NCBI GenBank assembly: GCA_020249285.1
Contig: JADCFX010000014.1
Location: forward strand, 115,405 to 179,404
DNA from: Roseomonas sp.
GTDB lineage: Bacteria > Pseudomonadota > Alphaproteobacteria > Acetobacterales > Acetobacteraceae
DNA: 64,000 nt
Reading direction: 5' to 3'
Under the pieces are notes generated by a model that saw only the letters and a program-made list of their open reading frames with translations, was not told the DNA's origin and ran no database searches. The translations under genes were made by a program, and so were the position numbers. Position 1 is the first letter of the stretch. Every line of letters starts with the position of its first letter. This document shows, piece by piece, positions 46,179 to 54,048 of the stretch.

Positions 46179-46416
46179 TGCCTCACCCCCGAAATTAGGT
46201 CCCTTAGGACGTCATATTGGAAAGGCTATTACCTATAGTTGTATAGGGCAAGTATTATTTCACGCCCGAGCGGCGTTTTTTAACGTCGCCATAATGTTCG
46301 CTTCACGGCCCTTTCACGCCGGGCCGTCATTCTACAAAAATCCACCGCAAACCAGCGGCTCTACCTCAACCTATGGTGGTTTCTTGGTCGGGGCCCCAAA
46401 CGCAGGAGACGATAAA
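46179..46416. promoter_or_regulatory. divergent promoter region with inverted repeats
   Basis: This 238-bp region lies between the SARP-like regulator and the repeat-peptide gene. It contains CCTATA/TATAGG around GTTG at 46232-46247 in an AT-rich stretch, and a perfect 7-bp inverted repeat ACGGCCC (46305-46311) with GGGCCGT (46321-46327). AGGAG at 46404-46408 is the ribosome-binding site for the peptide. Which strand's promoter each element serves is not clear. Confidence 0.55.
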
Positions 46417-46761
46417 ATGAGTGAATTGAACATTCAACAGCTTCCCTCCATCAAGCCGGTCTCCCTGGGTGGGGCCGCGATTGTCGATGCGGGCGCCGTC
46501 CGCTTCGGCGGCCATGCCCCGGCCCTCCCCGTGGTGCGCATTTCTGCTGCAGCCGTCGCCGATTCAGGCGCCGTCCGCTTCGGCGGCCATGCCCCGAGCC
46601 TGCCGCAAGTGCGCATCTCTGCTGAAGCCGTCGCCGATGCCGGCAAGGTTCGCTTTGGCGGCCACGCCCCGAGCCTGCCGCAAGTGCGCATCTCCGCTGA
46701 AGCCGTCGCCGACGCCGGCAAGGTTCGCTTTGGCGGCCACGCCCCGAGCCTGCCGCGCTGA
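46417..46761 (+). CDS. tandem-repeat peptide, candidate precursor
   Basis: This 114-residue product has a short N-terminal segment (MSELNIQQLPSIKPVSLGG) and then a 25-residue unit repeated three times plus a final half. Each unit contains FGGHAPSLP (first copy FGGHAPALP) and VRISAEAVADAGK; units two and three are identical in protein. There is no Cys, Trp, Tyr or Thr. RBS AGGAG is 8 nt before ATG 46417; the long frame from 46159 is ignored. There is no signal peptide. It looks like a multi-core precursor, with the DUF6065-like gene next door as candidate partner, but that role is inference. Repeats: 46498-46572, 46573-46647, 46648-46722, 46723-46758. Confidence 0.8.
   Translation: MSELNIQQLPSIKPVSLGGAAIVDAGAVRFGGHAPALPVVRISAAAVADSGAVRFGGHAPSLPQVRISAEAVADAGKVRFGGHAPSLPQVRISAEAVADAGKVRFGGHAPSLPR
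46498..46758 (+). repeat. 75-bp in-frame tandem repeats (3.5 units)
   Basis: The repeats have a 75-bp period in phase with the reading frame, encoding 25 residues per unit. Synonymous differences (for example GTCCGCTTCGGC against GTTCGCTTTGGC) between early and late units show that the protein repeat is selected, not just recent DNA copying. The last unit ends after 12 residues with a terminal Arg. Confidence 0.9.
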
Positions 46762-46798
46762 ATCAGGCGTCATGCCTGATCCGGGCTTAGGCCCGGAT
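46762..46798 (+). terminator. tandem hairpins after repeat-peptide gene
   Basis: ATCAGGC (46762-46768) pairs with GCCTGAT (46774-46780). ATCCGGGC (46779-46798, arms 46779-46786 and 46791-46798) pairs with GCCCGGAT around TTAG. The two overlap slightly and start one base after the stop region. No T-tract follows, so partial termination or mRNA protection is more likely than full termination. Confidence 0.6.
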
Positions 46799-46866
46799 AG
46801 CGGTTTGGGGGGATTTGGGGGAGACTTTATCTTTCCCCAATTCCCCACCGCAAAACAGGGGCTGAT

Positions 46867-47649
46867 GTGACTGAAAATCGTAAGGCCGAGGGACCTCTTG
46901 CCACCTTCTATCGCATGATCCCATCGGCGCGTCCGCCACAGCGCGCCGATAGATCTGCTGCGGGCAGCATGCCAACCAGGGCCTTCCGGTTTTGCGAAGC
47001 GATGACAACTGCATCATCCTTCGGTTGGTATATCTTTCCGCCCATAGGCTTCAAGCTGATGTGGGATGGTTCGGATGTGATCTGGACCTATGAAGGTGTG
47101 GAGGATTGGTACCCCCTCACCACCGCGCAATTCCCGAATTTCGCGCCACATTTCGATGATGCCGCGCCGGAAGATATCAAGGGCTATTCGCCCCCCTTCC
47201 TCAGCACCTTCATCGAACCAGGCCTGGTGCAGATATGGAGTGGCCTTGCCATGCGCACCGCGCCGGGCTGGGCTGCGCTGATCCGCGCGCCGGCCAATTT
47301 TGTCCGTAATCGTGGCTATGAGTGCTATGAAGGCATTGTCGAAACAAGTAACTGGTTCGGCCCGCTTTTCATCAATGTGCGCTTGACACGTACGCATCAC
47401 CCAATCGAATTCGATCCGAATTTTCCCTTCCTGCAAGTGCAGCCCCTCCCGCGGGAGGCCTATGGCGCGGCAGCAGAGAACTTCTCGATCATTGAGGATT
47501 TATCGGGCTTTGGGGAGGCGGAGTGGAATGATTTCCGCCACACCATCGTACGACCGAACAGGGACCCACATCGCAAGCTTGGCGATTATGCCGTGGGGAT
47601 CCGTAAAACGCAGCGCGCGAAGGACCGTGATGAACCCGTCAAGGAATAA
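46867..47649 (+). CDS. DUF6065-like protein next to repeat peptide
   Basis: This 260-residue protein starts at GTG 46867 after AGGGG. The pattern FGWYIFPPIGFKLMWDGSDV, then GLAMRTAPGWAALIRAPANF, EGIVETSNWFGPLFINVRLT and HHPIEFDPNFPFLQVQPLPR, matches my recollection of DUF6065 proteins, a bacterial family without assigned chemistry. Conserved His and Trp/Asp positions (THHPIEF; WDG; ETSNW) could form a metal site. No signal peptide. Its place behind the repeat-peptide gene suggests it acts on, binds or exports that peptide. The family match was not checked by search. Confidence 0.72.
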   Translation: MTENRKAEGPLATFYRMIPSARPPQRADRSAAGSMPTRAFRFCEAMTTASSFGWYIFPPIGFKLMWDGSDVIWTYEGVEDWYPLTTAQFPNFAPHFDDAAPEDIKGYSPPFLSTFIEPGLVQIWSGLAMRTAPGWAALIRAPANFVRNRGYECYEGIVETSNWFGPLFINVRLTRTHHPIEFDPNFPFLQVQPLPREAYGAAAENFSIIEDLSGFGEAEWNDFRHTIVRPNRDPHRKLGDYAVGIRKTQRAKDRDEPVKE

Positions 47650-47827
47650 GTGAATGCCATGGGTCTCTCAGCATTTGGATTTCCAGCAAAGACCAAAGAA
47701 AACACATAAAATCTGCTGATCGATGATCGGAAAAAACCCTTTATGCAGATGAAAAATTCGCAAGAAAAATATTGTCTTTGGCTTTGCTTTGCGTAAACTA
47801 ATTCCAACTTGAGGAGAGGATACCCCC
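47650..47827. other. AT-rich intergenic region
   Basis: This 178-bp AT-rich stretch, unlike the surrounding high-GC DNA, contains A-rich runs and AGGAGAGG at 47812-47819 serving the next ORF. It is a plausible promoter region; no operator is clear. Confidence 0.4.
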
Positions 47828-48043
47828 ATGCCGCGCGATGGTGAAGATACGCTTGGAGAAAAACTCGTTTCGCCAACGCTTGAATTAGCCGTATTGAGCC
47901 TCTGGGCTGCGGCGATGCATCTGGAACGCAGTTTCAGCCGCCATGAAATCGAAGCCTTGCCCGAATTGGCACGCGCCATTGCCGCCGCTCACCTGCTCCC
48001 CGCCGCGATCGGTTGGGGTGATATTGTGCCAGAAAAATTGTGA
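47828..48043 (+). CDS. small hypothetical protein (71 aa)
   Basis: This 71-residue frame (MPRDGEDTLGEKLVSPTLEL, then LSLWAAAMHLERSFSRHEIE) has a strong ribosome-binding site (AGGAGAGG) 8 nt before the ATG. It looks helical throughout, with no signal peptide or Cys. Family not recognised. It could be a regulator or accessory factor of the repeat-peptide locus. It is convergent with the XRE regulator gene. Confidence 0.55.
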   Translation: MPRDGEDTLGEKLVSPTLELAVLSLWAAAMHLERSFSRHEIEALPELARAIAAAHLLPAAIGWGDIVPEKL

Positions 48044-48131
48044 AGATGTAGTTTGTGTTATCGTAGATTTTATCTGGTTGCATGGGCAATAAATGCCCCC
48101 AGTTCAATTCCTTAGATCCAAGAACGACTCT

Positions 48132-48584
48132 TCAATCATCGCTCGTTTCTGATTGTCGTGCCAGGCTCTGCACCAGCGTCGTAATTGTTCGCCTGATCTC
48201 AGGATCCGTTATCTGGGAAAAAGCCCGCCCTATGGCGTAGGCATCGCGTGCGGTATCAAGCGCGCCCCCCGCCATCGAATGCTCACTGCCGTGACGTTGC
48301 GAAAATCCTTCCTCATCCAGCAAAAAGGTGATGGGGATACCAAGCACTGTTGCTACTGTCAGCAATCTTCCGGCTCCGATACGATTTTCACCGCGCTCGT
48401 ACTTCTGCAATTGCTGAAAGGTGACGCCAAGATTCTCGGCCAATTTCTGTTGACTCATGCCGATCATGGATCGGTAAAGTCGGATGCGTTCGCCAACAAA
48501 CCTGTCAACCTCGCCGGTTTCCCGGCTGGCCGATTTTCTCAAAACATCAAGGGCATCCTGCTCGGTCTGTTTGGTCACTGACAT
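48132..48584 (-). CDS. XRE-family transcriptional regulator
   Basis: This 150-residue protein has an HTH of the Cro/C1 type at about residues 30-85 (VGERIRLYRSMIGMSQQKLA, ENLGVTFQQLQKYERGENRI, GAGRLLTVATVLGIPITFLL). The C-terminal region (RDAYAIGRAFSQITDPEIRR) is a short dimerisation or effector tail. It is similar in layout to other alphaproteobacterial XRE repressors. The target is unknown; it closes the accessory island on the right. Confidence 0.88.
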   Translation of the reverse strand: MSVTKQTEQDALDVLRKSASRETGEVDRFVGERIRLYRSMIGMSQQKLAENLGVTFQQLQKYERGENRIGAGRLLTVATVLGIPITFLLDEEGFSQRHGSEHSMAGGALDTARDAYAIGRAFSQITDPEIRRTITTLVQSLARQSETSDD

Positions 48585-48829
48585 GGTATCCCTTTCCGCA
48601 AACTCCGCTGCCTTAAGGCCGCGTGACTGGTCGAAGGTGATGATGGCAGGGTGGGAGTATGAACACCGTGATACGGGCGCCTGATGGGCGTCAAATCATC
48701 AGGCATTCAGCCGGTTCGCATGCCAAGGACCGTCAAGGCAGCGTGAAAACGCTGAAAAACGTCAAGATAGAAGGCGCGCAAAGACACAAGTGCCGATACT
48801 GAACGATATCGGCCTCACCAATAAGGCGC

Positions 48830-49798
48830 TCAATCCGCCGTGGCGCCAGAACTCCGCACCACGTCCGCCCAGATCTGCACCTCCCGCCGCACGAAATCCA
48901 CCGCCGCCGTGCCTGCAAGCCCAGGATCGCTCAGTGAAAGCGTGGCCAGCCGCGCTTTCAATTCTGGGTCGGCCATGGCGCGCGGGACTTCGGTGGCAAG
49001 CCGGGCCAAAGCCTCAGAAGATTGCCGCGCCGGCGCGAAAAGCCCGAACCAGGTGGTAGCGGCAAAGCCAGGAAAGCCCTGCTCTGCCACCGTAGGCACA
49101 TCAGGCAGGGTTGGCTCACGCTCGGCCCCCGCAACCGCAATCGGACGCACCCGGCCCTCCCGGATCAGCGGCAAAGCGGGCGGCAGGCTGGTGCTGCCGA
49201 TTGGCGCCTGATTGGCGAGCACCGCGGTCGCCGCCTGGGCGGGGCCGAAGGCAACCGGAGTGGCCTCCACCTTGGCCAGCGTGCGGAACAGCAATTCTGC
49301 CCCCAGATGCGGCGTGGTGCCGGTGCCCGAATGGGCATAGGCCATGCCGGGATTGGCCCGCATAACGGCCAGCAACTCGGTCAGGTTGCGCGCCGGTACG
49401 GAAGGATGAACGAAAAACGCATTGGGCGCGGTCGCGACCACGGCGATGGTCGCGAAATCATCCTGCCCATAGCCCGCCGCGCGATAGAGCGATGGATTCA
49501 CGCAAAAGGCCGTGCTGTGCATCAGCAGCGTATGGCCATCAGTGGCGCCCTTCACCGCCTGGGTGCCGATATTGCCCCCCGCGCCGCCGCGATTCTCCAC
49601 CGGGACCGCGTGGCCCAGCAGGGTTTCCAGCTTCGCCGCCAAGGCGCGGGCCACCACATCGGTAGAACTGCCGGGCGGGAAGGCGACGATGATGCGCACC
49701 GGACGCTCTGGCCAGGCGGCACGGGCCAGGCGCGGCGCCGCCAAAACAGCTGCACCGGTGATCAAGGCCACGCGGCGGCCCAAAAGATGCTTGGTCAT
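48830..49798 (-). CDS. Bug-family tripartite tricarboxylate transporter receptor
   Basis: This 322-residue periplasmic binding protein starts at 49798 with a signal peptide (about 1-27, ending RLARAAWPERP). The Bug hallmarks are present: WPERPVRIIVAFPPGSSTDV, VENRGGAGGNIGTQAVKGAT and GMAYAHSGTGTTPHLGAELL. Bug receptors bind carboxylates or aromatic acids, often for TctAB-type transporters. It is divergent from a molybdenum hydroxylase operon, which suggests a joint substrate pathway. Confidence 0.9.
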   Translation of the reverse strand: MTKHLLGRRVALITGAAVLAAPRLARAAWPERPVRIIVAFPPGSSTDVVARALAAKLETLLGHAVPVENRGGAGGNIGTQAVKGATDGHTLLMHSTAFCVNPSLYRAAGYGQDDFATIAVVATAPNAFFVHPSVPARNLTELLAVMRANPGMAYAHSGTGTTPHLGAELLFRTLAKVEATPVAFGPAQAATAVLANQAPIGSTSLPPALPLIREGRVRPIAVAGAEREPTLPDVPTVAEQGFPGFAATTWFGLFAPARQSSEALARLATEVPRAMADPELKARLATLSLSDPGLAGTAAVDFVRREVQIWADVVRSSGATAD

Positions 49799-49999
49799 GT
49801 TATCCTCCCGATCCCCCCAAGCATCCTGTAGCATGAACCGCAGGGTAAAGCCCGAAGCGCGGGAATCACGGATGAATCTTCATCGGGGGCTATGCCGATC
49901 TTGCGCGCCGCTATAGCCTTGTCCCAAGGTAATTCCCTGAGGAAGAGGCACACCCTCAGCCGGGGTGTCACAGGCAAGGCAAGGACAATAGGAACGCTC

Positions 50000-50869
50000 A
50001 TGACAGATACTCGATATTTGGCGCCACAGACGCTTGATGAAGCGGTCAGCGCCTTTGCCGCGGCCCAGGGGGCTGCGCGGATTTTGGCGGGCGGGACGGA
50101 TCTGCTGGTGCAGATGCGCGCCGGCGTCGCGGCGCCCGGTTTGATTGTAGATATCAAGAAAATCGGCGAAATGACGCGCATCACGGAAAATGCCGATGGC
50201 AGTTTCACCGTGGGTGCGGCGGTATCCGCAGCCTCGCTCGCGGATCATCCGCGCTTCGGTAAGGTTTGGCCGGGGGTTCTGGAAGCCGTGAACCTGATTG
50301 GATCGAAGCAGGTGCAGGGCCGCGCCTCCCCAGGTGGGAATCTCTGCAATGGCTCCCCCGCCGGTGACAGCGTGCCGGCCATGATCGCCGCAGGTGCGGT
50401 GGTGACGGTGCAGGGCCCGAAAGGCCGTCGGCAAATGCCGGTCGAAGCCTTCCCGGCGGGCCCTGGCAAGACCAACCTCGCCCCCGGTGAAATCCTCGTG
50501 AGCTTCACCCTGCCCGCGCGCGCCGCAGGCTCGGGCGATGCCTATCTGCGCATGACCCCGCGCACGGAAATGGATATCGCGGTGGTGTGCTGCGGTGTCA
50601 GCCTGACCATGAAGGATGGCGTTTGCACCGCCGCCCGCGTCGGCCTTGGCGCCGTGGCGCCAACCGTGATGCTGGTGGAAGAAGCCGCCAAAGCGTTGAT
50701 CGGCACAAAGCTCGATGCCGCCGCTGTTGCCGCTGCCGCTGCCGCTTGCAGCGCTGCCTGCCGCCCCATCAATGACAAGCGCGGCACCATTGCCTATCGC
50801 ACCAAGGTTGCCGGCGTGCTGCTGAAGCGCGCCGTTGCCATCGCCGCCGAACGCGCCAGCCGGAGCTGA
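50000..50869 (+). CDS. molybdenum hydroxylase FAD-binding subunit
   Basis: This 289-residue medium subunit of the xanthine oxidase/CO dehydrogenase family has FAD motifs AQGAARILAGGTDLLVQMRA and GGNLCNGSPAGDSVPAMIAA, and a CO-DH flavoprotein C-terminal domain (AVVCCGVSLTMKDGVCTAAR, MLVEEAAKALIGTKLD). ATG at 50000 is preferred to the in-frame start at 49892. It is the first of three co-transcribed subunits, with 3 bp to the next gene. Confidence 0.92.
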   Translation: MTDTRYLAPQTLDEAVSAFAAAQGAARILAGGTDLLVQMRAGVAAPGLIVDIKKIGEMTRITENADGSFTVGAAVSAASLADHPRFGKVWPGVLEAVNLIGSKQVQGRASPGGNLCNGSPAGDSVPAMIAAGAVVTVQGPKGRRQMPVEAFPAGPGKTNLAPGEILVSFTLPARAAGSGDAYLRMTPRTEMDIAVVCCGVSLTMKDGVCTAARVGLGAVAPTVMLVEEAAKALIGTKLDAAAVAAAAAACSAACRPINDKRGTIAYRTKVAGVLLKRAVAIAAERASRS

Positions 50870-50872
50870 ACA

Positions 50873-51352
50873 ATGTCAAAAATGCATGTTTCGACCAATA
50901 TCAACGGGGAACCGATGGAGTTCCTGTGTGAAGCGCATGACAGCATGCTGGATGCGCTGCGCGGCCCGCTTGGCCTGACCGGCGCCAAGGAAGGCTGCGG
51001 CACGGGCGATTGCGGTGCGTGCTCCATCACCGTGGATGGCCGCCTGATTTGCGCCTGCCTGATGCTGGCGGTGGAATCCGAAGGCAAATCGCTTGGCACC
51101 ATTGAAGGCATGTCGCAGGGCGGTGATTTGCACCCGCTGCAACGCAAATTCCTGGAAATGGCAGCGCTGCAATGCGGCATCTGCACGCCAGGCGTTTTGA
51201 TTGCGGCGAAATCGCTGCTGGAAAAGAACCCGAACCCGACCGAAACTGAAGTGCGCTTCGGGCTGGCGGGTAATTTATGCCGCTGCACCGGTTACGACAA
51301 AATTGTTCGCGCGGTGATGGAAACCGCCGCTGAAATGAGGGGGGCCGCCTGA
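50873..51352 (+). CDS. molybdenum hydroxylase 2Fe-2S subunit
   Basis: This 159-residue iron-sulfur subunit has the plant-type [2Fe-2S] ligands GAKEGCGTGDCGACSITVDG with Cys in LICACL, and the second cluster ligands ALQCGICTPG and AGNLCRCTGYDKI. It passes electrons from the molybdenum site to the flavin subunit. Its stop overlaps the large-subunit start (TGATG). Confidence 0.95.
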   Translation: MSKMHVSTNINGEPMEFLCEAHDSMLDALRGPLGLTGAKEGCGTGDCGACSITVDGRLICACLMLAVESEGKSLGTIEGMSQGGDLHPLQRKFLEMAALQCGICTPGVLIAAKSLLEKNPNPTETEVRFGLAGNLCRCTGYDKIVRAVMETAAEMRGAA

Positions 51353-53592
51353 TGAACGATATGTCCAACAAATGGATCGGCAAAAACACCATCCGTCCTG
51401 ATGGCGCGGAAAAGGTGACGGGCCGCGCTGCCTATGCCGCCGATACCAATATGCCCGGCATGATCTGGGGCAAGGTGCTACGCAGCCCACACCCGCATGC
51501 GCGCATCATTTCCATTAATACCGCCAAGGCGGAGGCGCATCCCGGCGTGAAGGCTGTGGTGACGCATAAGGATGTGGTGGATTTCCCGCTCGACAAATCC
51601 GTGATGCTGGGCATTCAGGATATGCGCTGGATGTGCCGCAACATCATGGCGCGGGAAAAGGCGCTGTTCCATGGCCACCCGATTGCCGCCATTGCCGCGA
51701 TTTCGGAAAAAGTCGCCGCCGAAGCGCTGCAATTGATCGAAGTTGAATATGAGGTTCTGCCTTGGGTGATTGACGCGGAAGACGCGATCAAGCCCGATGC
51801 GCCGATCCTGCATGATTTCATCAAGTTTGACGGCAAGCCTTCCAATATCGCGGGCAAGCTGGAACACAAGCTTGGCGATATTGATAAGGGCTTCGCTGAA
51901 GCCGAAGTGGTGGTGGAACGCAGCTTCCGTACCGCGCCTGTCCATCAGGGTTATATCGAAACCCATGCCTGCCTGGTGAGTGTGGCTGATGGCAAGGCAA
52001 CGGTGTGGAGTTCAAGCCAGGGCCAATTCATGGTCCGTGCGATGTGTTCCTACCTGACCGGCCTGCCGCAAAGCGATATCCGCGCCATTCCGGCGGAAAT
52101 CGGCGGTGGCTTTGGCGGCAAGACGATTGTCTATCTGGAACCGGTGGCGCTGCTGCTGGCGAAGAAGTCTGGCCGCCCGGTGAAGATGGTGATGACGCGC
52201 GAAGAAGTGATGCGCGCCACCGGCCCCACTTCCGGTTCCTTCAGCACTGTGAAGATTGGCGCGAAGAAGGATGGCACCATCGTCGCCGCGCAGGGCACTT
52301 TCTACCTGCAAGCCGGCGCGCTGCCTGGCTCGCCCATTCGTGGCGCGGCGGGCTGCGCTTTCGCGCCCTATAACATCGCCAATGCGCATTCGCTTGGCTT
52401 TGATGTGGTTTCCAACCGGTCCAAGGTCGCGGCCTATCGCGCACCGGGCGCGCCGATTGGCGCCTACGGCGTGGAATGCGTGCTGGATGAAGTGGCCGAA
52501 AAGCTTGGCATGGACCCGCTTGCGCTGCGCCTGAAAAACGCCGCGCAGGAAGGCACAAAAGCCGCGCATGGCCCGGTCTTCCCGCGCATCGGCTTCAAGG
52601 AAACCATTGAAGCGGCGATGGCACATCCGCATTACAGCGCACCGCTTGGCCCCAATCAGGGCCGCGGGGTTGCCAGCGGCTTCTGGTTCAATGCGGGCGG
52701 CGAAAGCTCCGCGCAGGTGAACATCACGGAAGATGGCAATGTGGTGGTCACCACCGGGCATCCGGATATCGGTGGGTCCCGCGCGTCCATCGCCAATATC
52801 ACTGCAGAATTGCTTGGCATTGATTACAAGCGCGTTTCCGTGCTGATCGGCGATACGGCGACCATCGGCTATTCCAACCTGACGGGCGGCAGCCGCGTGT
52901 TGTTCGCTTCCGCGATGGTGGTGACGCAATCCTCGGAGAAGGTCATCACGCAGCTCAAGGAACGCGCGGCGAAGATCTGGAAGATCGATCCCGAAGCGGT
53001 GATTTGGGACAATGGCGAAGCGCGTCCTGCCGGCGCCAATGCGGGGCAATTCCCGCCGCTGAGCCTGAAGGATATCGCTGCCAAAGCGTCTGAGACTGGC
53101 GGGCCGATTGGGGCTGGCGTGCAGTTGAACACCACCGGCGCCGAAGGCGGATTCGCGACCCATATCTGCGATGTGGAAGTGGACCCGGAACTCGGCACCG
53201 TGAAGGTGCTGCGCTATACATCCTTCCAGGATGTCGGGCGCGCGGTGCATCCAGCCTATGTTGAAGGCCAGATGCAGGGCGGCGCGGCGCAGGGCATCGG
53301 CTGGGCGCTGAACGAAGAATACATCTACAACGCCAAGGGGCAGGTGGATAACCCCGCCTTCCTTGATTACCGCATGCCGGTCTGCTCCGACTTGCCGATG
53401 CTGGATGCGGTGATGCTGGAAATCCCCAATCCGAAGCACCCGCAAGGCGTGCGTGGCGTGGGCGAAGTGCCGCTGGTGCCGCCGCTAGCCGCGATTTCCA
53501 ACGCCATGTATCGCGCGACGCATAAGCGCTTCTATGCGCTGCCGATGTCGCCGCCGCGCGTTCTGGAAAAGCTGGATCAGGCGGCCGAATAA
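51352..53592 (+). CDS. molybdenum hydroxylase large (molybdopterin-binding) subunit
   Basis: This 746-residue catalytic subunit binds the molybdenum cytosine dinucleotide cofactor. Motifs are AEIGGGFGGKTIVYLEPVAL, RAPGAPIGAYGVECVLDEVA, and the catalytic Glu in RGVGEVPLVPPLAA. The active loop lacks the AYxCSFR motif of form I CO dehydrogenase, so this is a xanthine dehydrogenase/hydroxybenzoyl-CoA reductase-type hydroxylase of unknown substrate. The Bug receptor divergent from the operon hints at an imported organic acid or aromatic. Confidence 0.93.
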   Translation: MNDMSNKWIGKNTIRPDGAEKVTGRAAYAADTNMPGMIWGKVLRSPHPHARIISINTAKAEAHPGVKAVVTHKDVVDFPLDKSVMLGIQDMRWMCRNIMAREKALFHGHPIAAIAAISEKVAAEALQLIEVEYEVLPWVIDAEDAIKPDAPILHDFIKFDGKPSNIAGKLEHKLGDIDKGFAEAEVVVERSFRTAPVHQGYIETHACLVSVADGKATVWSSSQGQFMVRAMCSYLTGLPQSDIRAIPAEIGGGFGGKTIVYLEPVALLLAKKSGRPVKMVMTREEVMRATGPTSGSFSTVKIGAKKDGTIVAAQGTFYLQAGALPGSPIRGAAGCAFAPYNIANAHSLGFDVVSNRSKVAAYRAPGAPIGAYGVECVLDEVAEKLGMDPLALRLKNAAQEGTKAAHGPVFPRIGFKETIEAAMAHPHYSAPLGPNQGRGVASGFWFNAGGESSAQVNITEDGNVVVTTGHPDIGGSRASIANITAELLGIDYKRVSVLIGDTATIGYSNLTGGSRVLFASAMVVTQSSEKVITQLKERAAKIWKIDPEAVIWDNGEARPAGANAGQFPPLSLKDIAAKASETGGPIGAGVQLNTTGAEGGFATHICDVEVDPELGTVKVLRYTSFQDVGRAVHPAYVEGQMQGGAAQGIGWALNEEYIYNAKGQVDNPAFLDYRMPVCSDLPMLDAVMLEIPNPKHPQGVRGVGEVPLVPPLAAISNAMYRATHKRFYALPMSPPRVLEKLDQAAE

Positions 53593-53616
53593 GCCGCCTT
53601 TCACCGAGAAGGCTCA

Positions 53617-53650
53617 GGCCCGGAGGCTTCGGCTTCCGGGCCTTGCTTTT
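53617..53650 (+). terminator. intrinsic terminator after hydroxylase operon
   Basis: GGCCCGGA at 53617-53624 pairs with TCCGGGCC at 53635-53642 through a further GC-rich inner stem (one wobble) and a TTCG loop; TTGCTTTT follows. It lies 25 bp after the large-subunit stop and 27 bp before the FKBP start, and is the clearest intrinsic terminator in the window. Confidence 0.82.
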
Positions 53651-53676
53651 GATCAGGTGATCAACAGGGGAAGAAA

Positions 53677-54009
53677 ATGATCGACACGAAACTCGGCACC
53701 GGGGCCGAAGCCACACCTGGGCAGCATATCACGGTGCATTACACGGGCTGGCTGTTTGATGCCGCCGCGCCGGAAAACAAGGGCCGCAAATTCGATTCTT
53801 CGCGCGACCGTGCTGAGCCTTTTTCATTCATGCTTGGTGCCGGCCATGTGATTGGCGGCTGGGATCAGGGCTTTACCGGCATGAAGGTGGGCGGGCAGCG
53901 GACGCTGATCATCCCTCCGGAGCTTGGCTATGGCGCGCGCGGCGCGGGTGGTGTCATTCCGCCCAATGCGACCTTGCTATTTGAAGTTGAGTTACTCGGC
54001 GTTGAGTGA
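53677..54009 (+). CDS. FKBP-type peptidyl-prolyl cis-trans isomerase
   Basis: This 110-residue single-domain FKBP has the family pattern ATPGQHITVHYTGWLFDAAA, KFDSSRDRAEPFSFMLGAGH, VIGGWDQGFTGMKVGGQRTL and IIPPELGYGARGAGGVIPPN ending LLFEVELLGVE. It has no signal peptide, so it is cytosolic. GGGGAAG precedes ATG 53677. The gene is monocistronic between two terminators. Confidence 0.95.
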   Translation: MIDTKLGTGAEATPGQHITVHYTGWLFDAAAPENKGRKFDSSRDRAEPFSFMLGAGHVIGGWDQGFTGMKVGGQRTLIIPPELGYGARGAGGVIPPNATLLFEVELLGVE

Positions 54010-54024
54010 GGGCTGACGAGTTCA

Positions 54025-54048
54025 TGTGATCCGCTGCGGCGGATCACA
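54025..54048. terminator. perfect hairpin between convergent FKBP and FkbM genes
   Basis: TGTGATCCGC (54025-54034) pairs perfectly with GCGGATCACA (54039-54048) around TGCG, giving a 10-bp stem. It overlaps the stop region of the minus-strand FkbM gene. T-tracts are weak in both directions, but the location fits a shared terminator. Confidence 0.7.

Noticed and set aside
46498..46758. CRISPR array at the 75-bp repeats
   Set aside because: The repeats are in frame, with protein conserved through synonymous change, and there are no spacers or cas genes.
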